A DNA stretch of 64,000 nucleotides. Source: an uncultured Eubacteriales bacterium. GTDB taxonomy: Bacteria > Bacillota > Clostridia > Peptostreptococcales > Anaerovoracaceae. The notes below the pieces were generated by a model. The model saw only the letters and a program-made list of their open reading frames with translations, did not search any database and had not been told where the DNA came from. The stretch's first letter is position 1. Every line of letters begins with the position of its first letter. Location of the stretch: NCBI GenBank assembly GCA_902786355.1, contig CADABZ010000006.1:62001-126000 (forward strand), given 5' to 3'. Of this stretch, positions 1-9,650 are shown in pieces. The translations under genes and the position numbers were made by a program.

Positions 1-562
1 TTACAACAGATGCGAGAAGATCGGCGGGACAAGAGATGACGCTGCAGGAGAAGCCTTTGACAAGGTAGCCAGGGTCATAGGACTCGGATATCCGGGCGGA
101 CCTAAGGTCGACAAAGCAGCCCGTGAGGGTGACCGCGACGCGATCGCTTTCAAGAGAGTATGGCTCGAGCCGGGAAGCTACGATTTCAGCTTCTCCGGGC
201 TCAAGACGCAGGCTCTCAACTACCTCAATACAGAGAGGCAGGCAGGGCGTGAGATCAATGTCAACGATGTAGCGGCAAGCTTCCAGGAAGCTGTCGTTGA
301 GGTAATAGCCGAGAAAGCCGTATGCGCTGCCGAAGAGTTCGGCCAGAAGAGGATCGTCATGGCGGGCGGAGTAGCTTCCAATACAAGGCTCAGAGAGCTC
401 ATAAGCCAGAAGGCTGCCGCGCGCGGTATAGATGTCCTCAGACCGAGCCCGATACTCTGCACAGACAACGGCGCTATGATAGCTTCGGCCGCATATTATG
501 CATATAGAGCAGGCGAGAGATCAGGATACGATCTCGATGCAGTGCCTGCACTGGAGTTCTGA
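1..562 (+). CDS. tsaD: tRNA N6-adenosine threonylcarbamoyltransferase TsaD, C-terminal part
   Basis: TsaD transfers the threonylcarbamoyl group to A37 of ANN-decoding tRNAs, working with TsaB and TsaE in the cytoplasm. The frame is open from base 2 and covers about 186 C-terminal residues; the N-terminal half, with its metal-binding histidines, lies outside the window. Visible family motifs are TRDDAAGEAFDKVAR, GLGYPGGP, FSFSGLKT and the glycine-rich VMAGGVASNTRLR followed by CTDNGAMIA near the end. The stop codon (560-562) overlaps the ATG of the next gene by one base (TGATG), so the two are translationally coupled. Identification is firm; only the 5' end is unknown. Confidence 0.95.
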   Translation, partial: YNRCEKIGGTRDDAAGEAFDKVARVIGLGYPGGPKVDKAAREGDRDAIAFKRVWLEPGSYDFSFSGLKTQALNYLNTERQAGREINVNDVAASFQEAVVEVIAEKAVCAAEEFGQKRIVMAGGVASNTRLRELISQKAAARGIDVLRPSPILCTDNGAMIASAAYYAYRAGERSGYDLDAVPALEF

Positions 563-2493
563 TGATAGTTTTATCAGTTAAAGACTTAAGTAAATCCTAC
601 GGAACTGACATCATAACAGAGGATGTCAGTTTTGGCGTGGAAAAAGGCGACAGGATAGGCATAGTCGGACCTAACGGTTCGGGCAAGACGACGCTTCTGT
701 CCATGATCGCAGGCGAGCTTGAGCCGTCTTCAGGGAGCATATATATACGCAGCGACATGACACTTGGCTATCTGAAACAGAAGAGCCATTTCTTCGCCGG
801 CGGGACCGTTATAAGCGAGGCTCAGAAGTCTTTTGAACACTTCTTCCGCATGGAGAAGGAGATCGAGGACCTCCAGGAGAAGATATCTGACCATACAAGG
901 AAAGACTTCGATTCGTGCCTTGCCGCATATACATCCCTCATAGAGGAATATGAGAAGGCCGGCGGATACACATACAAAAGCGAGCTTTCGGCTGTTCTGA
1001 GGGCCATGGGCTTCTCTGAAGAAGACCAGCAGAAGAAGATTGATGTCCTCTCAGGCGGGGAGCGCACAAGACTTGCTCTTGCATGCATGCTGCTCCAGAG
1101 GCCAGACATTCTCATACTCGATGAGCCTACCAACCACCTCGATCTTAAGATGCTTGCATGGCTTGAGAATTTCCTCAAAGGATATCAGGGCACTCTGCTT
1201 GTCGTATCGCACGACAGGTATTTCCTCGACCGGATAGTTAACAGGATATTCGATATGAGCGGAGGCACCCTCACTGCATATACAGGCAACTATTCAGAAT
1301 TCCTTGTTAAGAAAGAAGAGAGAATGGAAGCCCTCATGCGCGAGTATGAGAAGCAGCAGGCAGAGATAGCCAGGCAGGAAGAGATGATACGCCGCTTCCG
1401 CCAGCATGGCACAGAGCATCTTGCCAAGAGAGCCAGATCAAGAGAGAAGAGGCTTGCGCACATCGAGGCCATAGAGCGTCCTTCCGAGATCAGAAGCCGC
1501 ATGAAGCTTGGCTTCGAACAGAACTTCAAGAGCGGAGGAGAGGTCCTCGTATGCGAAGATATCGCCAAGAGCTTCGGTGAGAGGAAGCTCTTCGAAGGTG
1601 TTTCTCTCGATGTGAGAAAAGGCGAGAAGGTCTGCATCATAGGCGACAACGGTATCGGCAAGACTACGCTCCTTCGCATTCTGATGGGCAAGGAGGAACC
1701 GGACCAGGGATATCTGAAGACAGGCTATAACGTAGATTTTGGCTACTACGATCAGGGGCAGAGGCTCCTTGATGACAACGAGACTGTCCTCGGCGAGATG
1801 AAGAATACCTACCATCTCTACAGCGACACAGAGATGCGTTCACTCCTCGGCAGATTCCTGTTCAGAGGCGATGATGTATTCAAGCAGGTAGGGGATCTCT
1901 CCGGAGGAGAGAAGGCCAAGCTCTCGCTTCTCAAGCTCATGCTCTCTGGCGCCAACACCCTTGTGCTCGACGAGCCTACCAACCATCTGGACATCGAATC
2001 CAAGGAAGTCGTAGAGGATGCCCTGATGGAGTTCAGCGGAACTCTGATCATCGTGTCCCACGACAGATATCTTCTGACCAGGATACCTGACAGGATACTG
2101 GAGCTTACAGATACCGGCATCGTAGAGTACAAAGGCAATTTTGAGTACTATCTTGAGAAGACATCAGCTCCTGCATCAGACAGACAGGACGAAGAACGTC
2201 CCGCTGCAAAAGTATCTTCGCCGATGCCGCAGCCTGAGACAGCCCGCACTTCAGAAGCTGACAGGCAGGCCCGGAAGCAGAAGGAAGCCGAAGAGAGACG
2301 CAGGGCCAGAAAAGGCGATGAGATCGAGGAGAGGATCCATGAACTCGAGGGCAGGATCGCGGATATAGAAGAAGCGATGAGCCAGCCGGAAAAAGCATCT
2401 GACTTCGAATGGATGCATGAGCAGTCTGCCATCATGGCTGAGTACGAAAAAGAGATCACAGACCTGTATGATGAATGGATGATGCTCCAGTAA
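562..2493 (+). CDS. ABC-F family ATPase (YdiF/Uup-like, ribosome-associated type)
   Basis: This is a soluble tandem ATP-binding cassette protein with no membrane segments, 643 residues long. ABC-F proteins bind the ribosomal E site and act in translation quality control or antibiotic protection. The first cassette has Walker A GPNGSGKTT at residues 36-44, signature LSGGERTRLALA and Walker B DILILDEPTNHLD; the second has GDNGIGKTTLL, signature LSGGEKAKLSLLKL and LVLDEPTNHLD. A charged linker lies between them and a Glu/Arg-rich coiled C-terminal extension covers about the last 90 residues. That architecture suits YdiF-type housekeeping members better than resistance types, but the subfamily was not tested. 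It starts inside the stop codon of tsaD. Confidence 0.92.
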   Translation: MIVLSVKDLSKSYGTDIITEDVSFGVEKGDRIGIVGPNGSGKTTLLSMIAGELEPSSGSIYIRSDMTLGYLKQKSHFFAGGTVISEAQKSFEHFFRMEKEIEDLQEKISDHTRKDFDSCLAAYTSLIEEYEKAGGYTYKSELSAVLRAMGFSEEDQQKKIDVLSGGERTRLALACMLLQRPDILILDEPTNHLDLKMLAWLENFLKGYQGTLLVVSHDRYFLDRIVNRIFDMSGGTLTAYTGNYSEFLVKKEERMEALMREYEKQQAEIARQEEMIRRFRQHGTEHLAKRARSREKRLAHIEAIERPSEIRSRMKLGFEQNFKSGGEVLVCEDIAKSFGERKLFEGVSLDVRKGEKVCIIGDNGIGKTTLLRILMGKEEPDQGYLKTGYNVDFGYYDQGQRLLDDNETVLGEMKNTYHLYSDTEMRSLLGRFLFRGDDVFKQVGDLSGGEKAKLSLLKLMLSGANTLVLDEPTNHLDIESKEVVEDALMEFSGTLIIVSHDRYLLTRIPDRILELTDTGIVEYKGNFEYYLEKTSAPASDRQDEERPAAKVSSPMPQPETARTSEADRQARKQKEAEERRRARKGDEIEERIHELEGRIADIEEAMSQPEKASDFEWMHEQSAIMAEYEKEITDLYDEWMMLQ

Positions 2494-2561
2494 TCACAGG
2501 CAAAAATCATCGCAGAAGCCTTGATTTCACTGTTGCTCATGAAAAAATGACTGCCGCATTA

Positions 2562-2590
2562 TTGATATAATGGGACATTCCAATTATAAT
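2562..2590 (+). promoter_or_regulatory. sigma-A type promoter for acpP
   Basis: TTGATA at 2562-2567, a 17-base spacer and TATAAT at 2585-2590 make a near-consensus vegetative promoter about 45 bases upstream of the acpP start. A second TATAAT at 2566-2571 has no good -35 partner. Confidence 0.75.
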
Positions 2591-2636
2591 TAATTAGCGA
2601 AAAAACATTACAGCACAGAAATAAGGAGTTAAAACA

Positions 2637-2864
2637 ATGGTATTTGATAAAGTAAAAGAGCTTATCGTAGAACAGCTGGACGTAGATCCATCAATCGTAA
2701 CCATGGACACAGATTTCATGAAGGATCTCGAAGCTGATTCTCTGGATGCTGTCGAGATCATACTTGGAGTAGAGGATGAGTATGGTATCGAGATCCCTGA
2801 TGAGGTCGCTGAGAATTTCACTAAGGTCTCAGATATAGTCGAATATATCGAAGCTAACAAGTAA
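2637..2864 (+). CDS. acpP: acyl carrier protein
   Basis: This 75-residue acidic four-helix protein carries growing acyl chains on a phosphopantetheine arm during type II fatty acid synthesis. The attachment site is Ser35 in the motif LEADSLDAVEII, and the length is standard for AcpP. It is preceded by AAGGAG and the strong promoter at 2562-2590. It sits alone before rex rather than in a fab operon; the gap to rex is 45 bases, so the two may be co-transcribed. Identification is firm. A dedicated ACP for another pathway cannot be excluded from sequence alone, but no such pathway is nearby. Confidence 0.95.
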   Translation: MVFDKVKELIVEQLDVDPSIVTMDTDFMKDLEADSLDAVEIILGVEDEYGIEIPDEVAENFTKVSDIVEYIEANK

Positions 2865-2909
2865 TATATACTCCCGCAAAGTAACTGCTATTTCACAAGG
2901 GGGTATAGA

Positions 2910-3551
2910 ATGTCAGGCAAACCAAAAGTATCTAATGCAATTATAAGGAGACTTCCGAGATACAGACGTTATCTTGGACATCTGCAGACAAAAGGGGTCA
3001 GAAAAGTATCATCAAATGAACTCAGTGAGATGATAGGCTACACTGCATCTCAGATCAGACAGGATCTTAATACATTCGGAGAATTCGGACAGCAGGGCTA
3101 CGGCTATGAGGTAGACAAGCTGTACAAGGAGATCAACAAGATCCTTGGACTTGACCGTGAATACAAGACAGTAGTTGTCGGTGTCGGTAACCTTGGACAG
3201 GCTATTACCAACTACACATATTACTACAAGATCGGATTCAACATCATGGGACTCTTCGATGTCAACCCTAAGATCATCGGAAACTGGATCAATGATGTTG
3301 AGGTAATGGACATCACCAAGCTCAAAGGCTATGTAGAGAAAGAGCACATTGATATAGGTATCATTTGTGTCAACAGAGAGAATGCTCAGAACGTAGCAGA
3401 TGATCTGGTAGCAGGCGGCGTCAAGGGTATCTGGAACTTTGCTCCTGTAGACCTTGTTGTTCCGGAGAATGTAGCAGTTGAATCAGTTCATCTCTCGGAC
3501 AGCCTTCATATTCTTTCCTTCATGATCAAGAGCATGAACGAAAAAGAATAA
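2910..3551 (+). CDS. rex: redox-sensing transcriptional repressor Rex
   Basis: Rex senses the NADH/NAD+ ratio and represses fermentation and NADH-reoxidation genes when NADH is low. The 213-residue protein has the N-terminal winged helix (TASQIRQDLNTFGEFG at about 45-60) and a Rossmann NAD(H) domain with GVGNLG at residues 91-96, then the C-terminal domain-swap helix. The start is fixed by AAGGGGG just upstream of the ATG. The gene converges on the ferredoxin gene across a bidirectional terminator. I looked for a Rex operator (TTGTTAA-N4-TTAACAA type) in the window and did not find a convincing one. Confidence 0.96.
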   Translation: MSGKPKVSNAIIRRLPRYRRYLGHLQTKGVRKVSSNELSEMIGYTASQIRQDLNTFGEFGQQGYGYEVDKLYKEINKILGLDREYKTVVVGVGNLGQAITNYTYYYKIGFNIMGLFDVNPKIIGNWINDVEVMDITKLKGYVEKEHIDIGIICVNRENAQNVADDLVAGGVKGIWNFAPVDLVVPENVAVESVHLSDSLHILSFMIKSMNEKE

Positions 3552-3584
3552 CGATGCATGACCTGAGTGAGTCAGAGCACAATA

Positions 3585-3613
3585 AAAATCCCGCAGCTTA
3601 GCTGCGGGATTTT
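3585..3613. terminator. bidirectional intrinsic terminator between rex and ferredoxin
   Basis: The perfect inverted repeat AAAATCCCGCAGC / GCTGCGGGATTTT with a 3-base loop gives a U-tract in both directions. It serves the converging rex and ferredoxin transcripts. Confidence 0.92.
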
Positions 3614-3641
3614 AGATAAAGCTCAATTGCCTGTTATCAGA

Positions 3642-3809
3642 CTATGCCTCAGCAGGTGCGCCTACAGGGCAGTTAGCTGCGCAAGCACCACAGTCGATGC
3701 AAACACTCTCGTCGATAACATAAGGTGTACCCTCAGAAATAGCTTCTACTGGGCAGCCGGATGCACATACGCCGCAACCGATGCAATCATCAGAAATCTT
3801 ATATGCCAT
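3642..3809 (-). CDS. 2[4Fe-4S] ferredoxin (clostridial type)
   Basis: This 55-residue electron carrier was read on the minus strand. It has two classical cluster-binding motifs: Cys9-x2-Cys12-x2-Cys15-x3-Cys19 and Cys37-x2-Cys40-x2-Cys43-x3-Cys47, the latter followed by PVGA. The size and Cys spacing match small clostridial ferredoxins that serve pyruvate:ferredoxin oxidoreductase, hydrogenase or Rnf. AAGGAGGA lies seven bases before the ATG, and there is a consensus promoter upstream. The gene is monocistronic, ending at the terminator shared with rex. An open frame on the opposite strand is a shadow. Confidence 0.96.
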   Translation of the reverse strand: MAYKISDDCIGCGVCASGCPVEAISEGTPYVIDESVCIDCGACAANCPVGAPAEA

Positions 3810-3848
3810 GATAAATCCTCCTTCTTAGAATAAAATATCTACACGCGC

Positions 3849-3877
3849 ATTATAGCACGGTCAAAACTATTTGTAAA
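3849..3877 (-). promoter_or_regulatory. promoter of the ferredoxin gene
   Basis: Read on the minus strand: TTTACA (3877-3872), a 17-base spacer and TATAAT (3854-3849), about 40 bases before the ferredoxin ATG. Confidence 0.8.
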
Positions 3878-3960
3878 TACACTGTAAACCATTGAAAAAT
3901 GCATATTTGCGGATGCATCATGAGTTAACGGAGTTAACCTGAAACGGAGAAAAATCAGCG

Positions 3961-4836
3961 ATGAAAGTAGTATCTTTTACCGGAAAAAGCGGTACTGGCA
4001 AAAGCTATCAGGCCACCGCTCTCGCACAGAGCAGAGGCTTCGATGCGATCATAGATGACGGCCTTTTCATATACAAAGGGCGCATAGCGGCAGGCACCTC
4101 TGCCAAGAAATGCGCATCCAAAGCCGCCGCCATGAGGACTGCTCTCTTCAATTACGATGATCACAGAGAGGAAGTTAAGAATGCGATCGAAAGGTATGAT
4201 CCTGAGACTCTGATGATAATCGGAACCTCAGACAAGATGACCAACATCATCGCATCCCAGCTCGGCCTCCCGGAGCCGGAGGAAAGGATCTATATAGAAG
4301 ACATCACCACTCCTGAAGATCGTGAGCTCGCCCAGCATCACAGAAACGACGAGGGCCAGCATGTCATCCCGGCGCCTGTCGGACAGCTCCGAAGGGATTT
4401 TGCCGGCTACTTCATGAACCCTCTCAAGTTCTTCAGAGACAGGGCTCTTGGCAACGCAGTCAGCGGCAAATCAGGCCGCGATGAAGATGACGGACCGACC
4501 GACAGGACGGTCGTAAGGCCTCAGTTCAGCTATTTCGGCACTTTCAGCATAAGCGAGCAAGTAATAAGGGACATCATCCGCATATCCGCCGACAGATACA
4601 GCGACACCCTCGTTGTAGCCGACAGGATGAGCAACGGCAGACAGAACAACATGTCTGTCACGATAGATGTCAGGACGATCAAGGATCCTTCCGCTGTCGG
4701 CAAGTGCGAAGAATTCCAGAAGGACGTATATGACGCTATAACCGAGATGACGGCCTTCACCGTTGACAGCGTCAATGTAAGGATAAGCGATATAGTGCGT
4801 GACAGAGAAGCACTCCGCTCTAAGAAACTACACTAA
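3961..4836 (+). CDS. P-loop NTPase with C-terminal Asp23/Gls24-like region, function unknown
   Basis: A 291-residue protein that I cannot name. It opens with a beta strand and a Walker A motif GKSGTGKS at residues 8-15, so it probably binds ATP or GTP. The middle holds a charged linker (about 170-185). The last 100 residues (FGTFSISEQVIRDIIRISAD..., then a run of beta strands ending VNVRISDIV) resemble the Asp23/Gls24 alkaline-shock fold. Its TAA overlaps the ATG of the DNA glycosylase gene (TAATG), so both should be made together. No signal peptide or membrane segment is visible. The family assignment of the C-terminal part is inference from pattern only. Confidence 0.6.
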   Translation: MKVVSFTGKSGTGKSYQATALAQSRGFDAIIDDGLFIYKGRIAAGTSAKKCASKAAAMRTALFNYDDHREEVKNAIERYDPETLMIIGTSDKMTNIIASQLGLPEPEERIYIEDITTPEDRELAQHHRNDEGQHVIPAPVGQLRRDFAGYFMNPLKFFRDRALGNAVSGKSGRDEDDGPTDRTVVRPQFSYFGTFSISEQVIRDIIRISADRYSDTLVVADRMSNGRQNNMSVTIDVRTIKDPSAVGKCEEFQKDVYDAITEMTAFTVDSVNVRISDIVRDREALRSKKLH

Positions 4837-5672
4837 TGAATACTTACACTTTTGAAACAATACAAGACCTGGACCTGCAGCATATATTCGAATGCGGGCA
4901 GTGCTTCAGATGGGTCCCTGCAGGGGACGGTACTCCGGACTATATAGGCGCTGCGGGAAAGTACGCAGCAAGGATCTCGCACGATCCGAATCTCTGCCGC
5001 CTCACTGTCACTGCGACAGGCGGAGACGAAGAGTTCTGGCACAGGTATTTTGACCTGCAGACGGACTATACAGCTATTAAGGACAGGCTTGTCGCCAGCG
5101 AGCCGGGGATAGAGAAGGCTGTCAGATACGGCGGCGGCATAAGGATACTCAACCAGGACCTGTACGAGACCATAATCTCTTTCATCATCTCACAGAACAA
5201 CAACATCCCTAGGATCAGGAAGAATATCGAGTCTATATGCGAGTCCTACGGAGAGTACATCGGAGAGGCTTTCGGAAGGAAGTGGCATGCATTCCCGGAG
5301 CCGGAGACTCTTGCCTCTGCTGAAGAAGCAGATCTCGCTGCTCTTCGCCTTGGATACAGAGCGGGATATATTAAGGCTGCATCTGAACGCTATGTATCGG
5401 ATGTGAAGTCCGGAAGCCTGCCAGAGACAAGAGAAGACATCCTTTCCTACAGGGGCGTCGGACCGAAAGTGGCAAATTGCATCATGCTGTTCGGACTTTG
5501 CGATGTCGGCGCTTTTCCTGTCGATACATGGGTCAGGCACATTATGAACGATATGTACGGCATACCGGAAAGCGACATGAAGGAGATGGAGCGTTTTGCA
5601 CACGAGCGCTTCGGAAACCTGGCCGGATATGCACAGCAGTATCTTTTCTATTACTACCGCGACAGGAAGTGA
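4836..5672 (+). CDS. ogg: 8-oxoguanine DNA glycosylase/AP lyase (Ogg family)
   Basis: This base-excision repair enzyme removes oxidised guanine and nicks the abasic site. It has 278 residues: an N-terminal TBP-like beta domain (CGQCFRW at about 20-26, typical of OGG1-type enzymes), then a helical domain with the helix-hairpin-helix LSYRGVGPKVANCIMLFGL. The predicted Schiff-base lysine is Lys211 and the conserved acid is Asp230 in PVDTW. Start and stop are clear. It overlaps the P-loop gene upstream by one base. Its last 12 codons belong to a 42-bp tandem triplication that continues beyond the stop. Confidence 0.92.
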   Translation: MNTYTFETIQDLDLQHIFECGQCFRWVPAGDGTPDYIGAAGKYAARISHDPNLCRLTVTATGGDEEFWHRYFDLQTDYTAIKDRLVASEPGIEKAVRYGGGIRILNQDLYETIISFIISQNNNIPRIRKNIESICESYGEYIGEAFGRKWHAFPEPETLASAEEADLAALRLGYRAGYIKAASERYVSDVKSGSLPETREDILSYRGVGPKVANCIMLFGLCDVGAFPVDTWVRHIMNDMYGIPESDMKEMERFAHERFGNLAGYAQQYLFYYYRDRK

Positions 5673-5762
5673 AGCAAACAGTATCCTTCCTATTACTATC
5701 GCGACAGGAAGTAAAGCAAGCAGCACCTTTTCTATTACTGTCGCAACAGGAAGTAATACAGG
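5637..5762 (+). repeat. three tandem 42-bp repeats spanning the ogg stop codon
   Basis: Copies begin at 5637, 5679 and 5721 with an exact 42-base period. Copy 1 is the end of ogg, including its TGA; copies 2 and 3 lie downstream and keep a stop codon (TAA) at the equivalent position. Copies 1 and 2 differ at about five positions. The period is a multiple of three, so the frame is preserved. Confidence 0.9.
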
Positions 5763-5810
5763 CAGATCAGGAATTTAAAAATGACTGCAGAATATCTTAC
5801 TAAATTAATG

Positions 5811-5839
5811 TTGACATTACTATGCACGGTGAGTAGAAT
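5811..5839 (+). promoter_or_regulatory. groESL promoter
   Basis: Consensus TTGACA (5811-5816), a 17-base spacer and TAGAAT (5834-5839), directly upstream of the CIRCE operator. Confidence 0.85.
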
Positions 5840-5850
5840 AGTAGAGGTGA

Positions 5851-5877
5851 TTGGCACTCAGACGATAAGAGTGCTAA
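5851..5877 (+). promoter_or_regulatory. CIRCE operator (HrcA binding site)
   Basis: TTGGCACTC - 9 bases - GAGTGCTAA matches the CIRCE inverted repeat with one change in the left arm. It lies just after the -10 box, where HrcA would block transcription of groESL at normal temperature. Confidence 0.93.
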
Positions 5878-5932
5878 CAAGAAAGCGCAGAAAGCGCTTC
5901 GGGAATAAAATATAACATCAGGAGGCATAACA

Positions 5933-6211
5933 ATGAGTATCGGAATCAAGCCACTCGGAGCAAGAGTTGTAATAAAGAAGATGGACGCAGAAGAGAAGAC
6001 AGAGGCAGGACTGCTCCTGTCCGGCACAGCTAAGGAAAAGCCACAGCAGGCTGAGGTCCTGGCAGTAGGCCCTGGAACAAGCGAAGAACCAATGGAACTC
6101 AAGGTCGGAGATATCGTAATCTTCTCAAGATACGGCGGAAACGATCTTAAGTACAAGGGTGCTGAGTATACCATCATCAACCAGAAGGATATTCTTGCTA
6201 TCGTTGAGTAA
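5933..6211 (+). CDS. groES: co-chaperonin GroES
   Basis: This 92-residue subunit forms the seven-membered lid of the GroEL folding chamber. Family features are the N-terminal IKPLGARVVIKK, the mobile loop region EEKTEAGLLL and the conserved VGDIVIFSRYGG. It has an AGGAGG ribosome binding site and a heat-shock promoter with CIRCE. The gap to groEL is 115 bases with no clear terminator, so the two form one operon. Confidence 0.97.
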   Translation: MSIGIKPLGARVVIKKMDAEEKTEAGLLLSGTAKEKPQQAEVLAVGPGTSEEPMELKVGDIVIFSRYGGNDLKYKGAEYTIINQKDILAIVE

Positions 6212-6302
6212 TACCTGCAGCCGCAGCTACAGACTGCAGCAGATAAGTAAGAGTATCGTATAATCCGGGATGGTTGCCCGGATCAGAATCAGTCAATAAT
6301 GA

Positions 6303-7946
<1,644 letters not shown>

Positions 7947-7972
7947 TCAGCCCCCTCAGAGAATTGATTTGA

Positions 7973-8065
7973 GACTGATTTGATTCATATCTGATTTGAT
8001 TCACGTTTGAAATGATTCATGACTGATATGACTCACACGGAATGATTCGCGGCTGATATAATGCC
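7973..8065 (+). repeat. imperfect 16-bp tandem repeat array downstream of groEL
   Basis: Four 16-base units (7973, 7989, 8005, 8021) share the core CTGATTTGATTCAT with variants, followed by two shorter degenerate units. The array lies between the groEL stop and its likely terminator and holds no gene. Confidence 0.8.
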
Positions 8066-8082
8066 AGAATAATAAGATGAAT

Positions 8083-8130
8083 AAATCTCACGTGCAGAGG
8101 CCATTATGAGCCGACACACGTGAGATTTTT
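8083..8130 (+). terminator. probable groESL terminator
   Basis: AAATCTCACGTG (8083-8094) pairs with CACGTGAGATTT (8117-8128) across a 22-base loop and runs into TTTTT. It lies about 140 bases past groEL, after the 16-bp repeat array. Confidence 0.75.
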
Positions 8131-8342
8131 CTTATTCGCCGAAGGCGCCTTAAAGCGTGCACGGGAGCACCACACAATACGAGCCGCGCTATCACGTGCG
8201 CGCTCCAACCCGCAGTGTCATTAAAGTATCGTATGGCATTAACTTAATGCCAGTGGACGAACAGAGCTTCGTGGGATACAATTACAATAAAATTGCACAT
8301 TGATGGTGCGTACTCATGAATCATGGAGGATAGATAATCATC
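8131..8342. other. intergenic region with one palindrome
   Basis: About 210 bases without a gene. The only clear element is a near-perfect palindrome at 8234-8252 (TGGCATTA-3-TAATGCCA) that could be an operator or a short hairpin. No convincing promoter, tRNA or known riboswitch fold was seen. GGAGGA at 8325-8330 serves the next gene. Confidence 0.4.
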
Positions 8343-9527
8343 ATGACTGAAGAGCAAAGACGTGCGGAAGCAGCTGAGAACCTTGCCAGAAGAAAGCAGG
8401 CTATGAGGAAGAATAAAGCCCGCAAGCGGAGAAGGCTCCTTATACTTGTTATACTCGGATTGATCCTGGCCCTTATACTGACAGGCATCATAGTCGCGAT
8501 GGCAAAAAGCCGTAACGCAGCCTCTACCGGTTCCGATGCCGGAGCGGGTGAGGAAGCTGCGCAGACTGAAGCCGGAACTTCGTCTTCCGGTTCTTCGTCA
8601 CCGGACATTGTTATCGGGCTCAAGGGTTCAGAAGTCCAGATGGTGCTCGAAGGAGATCCGTATATAGAGAACGGAGCCTTCGCGGTCGATAAAAGCAGCG
8701 GCGCTATACCGGAGAAGGACATCAAGATCAAAGGCAGCGTCGACACATCGAAGACCGGTGATTATGAGATCACATACACTGCCGGAAAGGGCAGCTCTAA
8801 GCAGTCCGTGACCAGAACAGTAAGAGTCCTCAGTGAGGAGGATTTCGGACGCGCCGCAGTCAACGTGCCTGTCATGATGTATCACTGGGTATATACTGCT
8901 GATGATGTGCCGGAGGATCTCGACGGCAACTGGATACTCGATACGACACTCGATGAGCAGCTCACATATCTTGAGGATGAGGGCTTCTACTATCCGGGAT
9001 GGAAAGAGCTCCGCGCCTGGGTGGATGGAGAGATATCCATTCCGGCAAAATGCGCTGTGCTTACCTTCGATGACGGCAAAGAGCCTTTCCTGATGTACGG
9101 CGTGCCGCTTCTTGAAAAACACAAGATCCCGGCGACTTCCTTCATGATCTGCTGGGAGGATAATGACGGCGAAGAGAAGATCAGAGAATATGCATCGCCA
9201 TATCTGGATTTTGAGAGCCACACATATGCAATGCACCAGAAATCCGATGATCCGGATCACAAGGGCATCGATGCTGTGATGACTAAGGAAGAGATCGCAG
9301 CAGATCTCAGCAAAGCTTCGGAGATCCTCGGAACGAACGATGCCATAGCTTATCCTTACGGGGATTACACTGATGACTTTATTGCCGCAGTCAGAGATCA
9401 GGGACTCCTGCTTGGATTCACTGTCGAGTATGACAGGGTAAGGCAGGGGATGGATCCACTAACACTTCCGAGGATCAGAGTGCTCGGTGATGAGAGCTTC
9501 CAGATCTGGAAAGACTCCGTCAGCTGA
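8343..9527 (+). CDS. membrane-anchored polysaccharide deacetylase with Ig-like domain
   Basis: A 394-residue cell-surface enzyme, probably acting on peptidoglycan or another wall glycan. A basic N-terminus (RKNKARKRRR) precedes one membrane helix at about 31-53, then a Ser/Gly/Glu linker (60-88), a DUF5011-like Ig fold (about 90-163) and a NodB deacetylase domain. NodB motifs seen are VPVMMYHWV (175-183), the catalytic/metal motif TFDDG (241-245), SHTYAMH (292-298) and YPYG near the end. GGAGGA lies 12 bases before the ATG. It is flanked by terminators and so is monocistronic. The exact substrate is unknown. Confidence 0.88.
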   Translation: MTEEQRRAEAAENLARRKQAMRKNKARKRRRLLILVILGLILALILTGIIVAMAKSRNAASTGSDAGAGEEAAQTEAGTSSSGSSSPDIVIGLKGSEVQMVLEGDPYIENGAFAVDKSSGAIPEKDIKIKGSVDTSKTGDYEITYTAGKGSSKQSVTRTVRVLSEEDFGRAAVNVPVMMYHWVYTADDVPEDLDGNWILDTTLDEQLTYLEDEGFYYPGWKELRAWVDGEISIPAKCAVLTFDDGKEPFLMYGVPLLEKHKIPATSFMICWEDNDGEEKIREYASPYLDFESHTYAMHQKSDDPDHKGIDAVMTKEEIAADLSKASEILGTNDAIAYPYGDYTDDFIAAVRDQGLLLGFTVEYDRVRQGMDPLTLPRIRVLGDESFQIWKDSVS

Positions 9528-9607
9528 TTCGGGATAATCAGATTTTATCTGCTGGTCAGACTTGCTCTGATAACCAAATAGAATTCAATAGTAATTTATT
9601 AGCAATG

Positions 9608-9650
9608 AATGCCAGGCTGTCTCCCAATGAGACCCTGGCATTATTCTATT
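9608..9650 (+). terminator. terminator after the polysaccharide deacetylase gene
   Basis: The long hairpin AATGCCAGG-GTCTC / GAGAC-CCTGGCATT with a 2-base bulge and 5-base loop is followed by ATTCTATT. Confidence 0.8.

Noticed and set aside
3567..3833. 88-codon open frame on the + strand over the ferredoxin
   Set aside because: It is the shadow of the minus-strand ferredoxin, which has a promoter, ribosome binding site and both cluster motifs, and it crosses the bidirectional terminator.
3910..3935. Rex operator from paired GTTAAC boxes
   Set aside because: The two hexamers are direct, 3 bases apart, and do not form the TTGTTAA-N4-TTAACAA type arrangement.
5596..5778. 60-codon frame across the 42-bp repeats
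   Set aside because: It arises from the periodicity of the triplicated ogg end, has no ribosome binding site and shows no family resemblance.
8131..8342. tRNA or 6S-like RNA in the long gap before the polysaccharide deacetylase
   Set aside because: No cloverleaf, T-loop GTTCRA pattern or CCA-type end could be traced, and no promoter-terminator pair encloses a small RNA.
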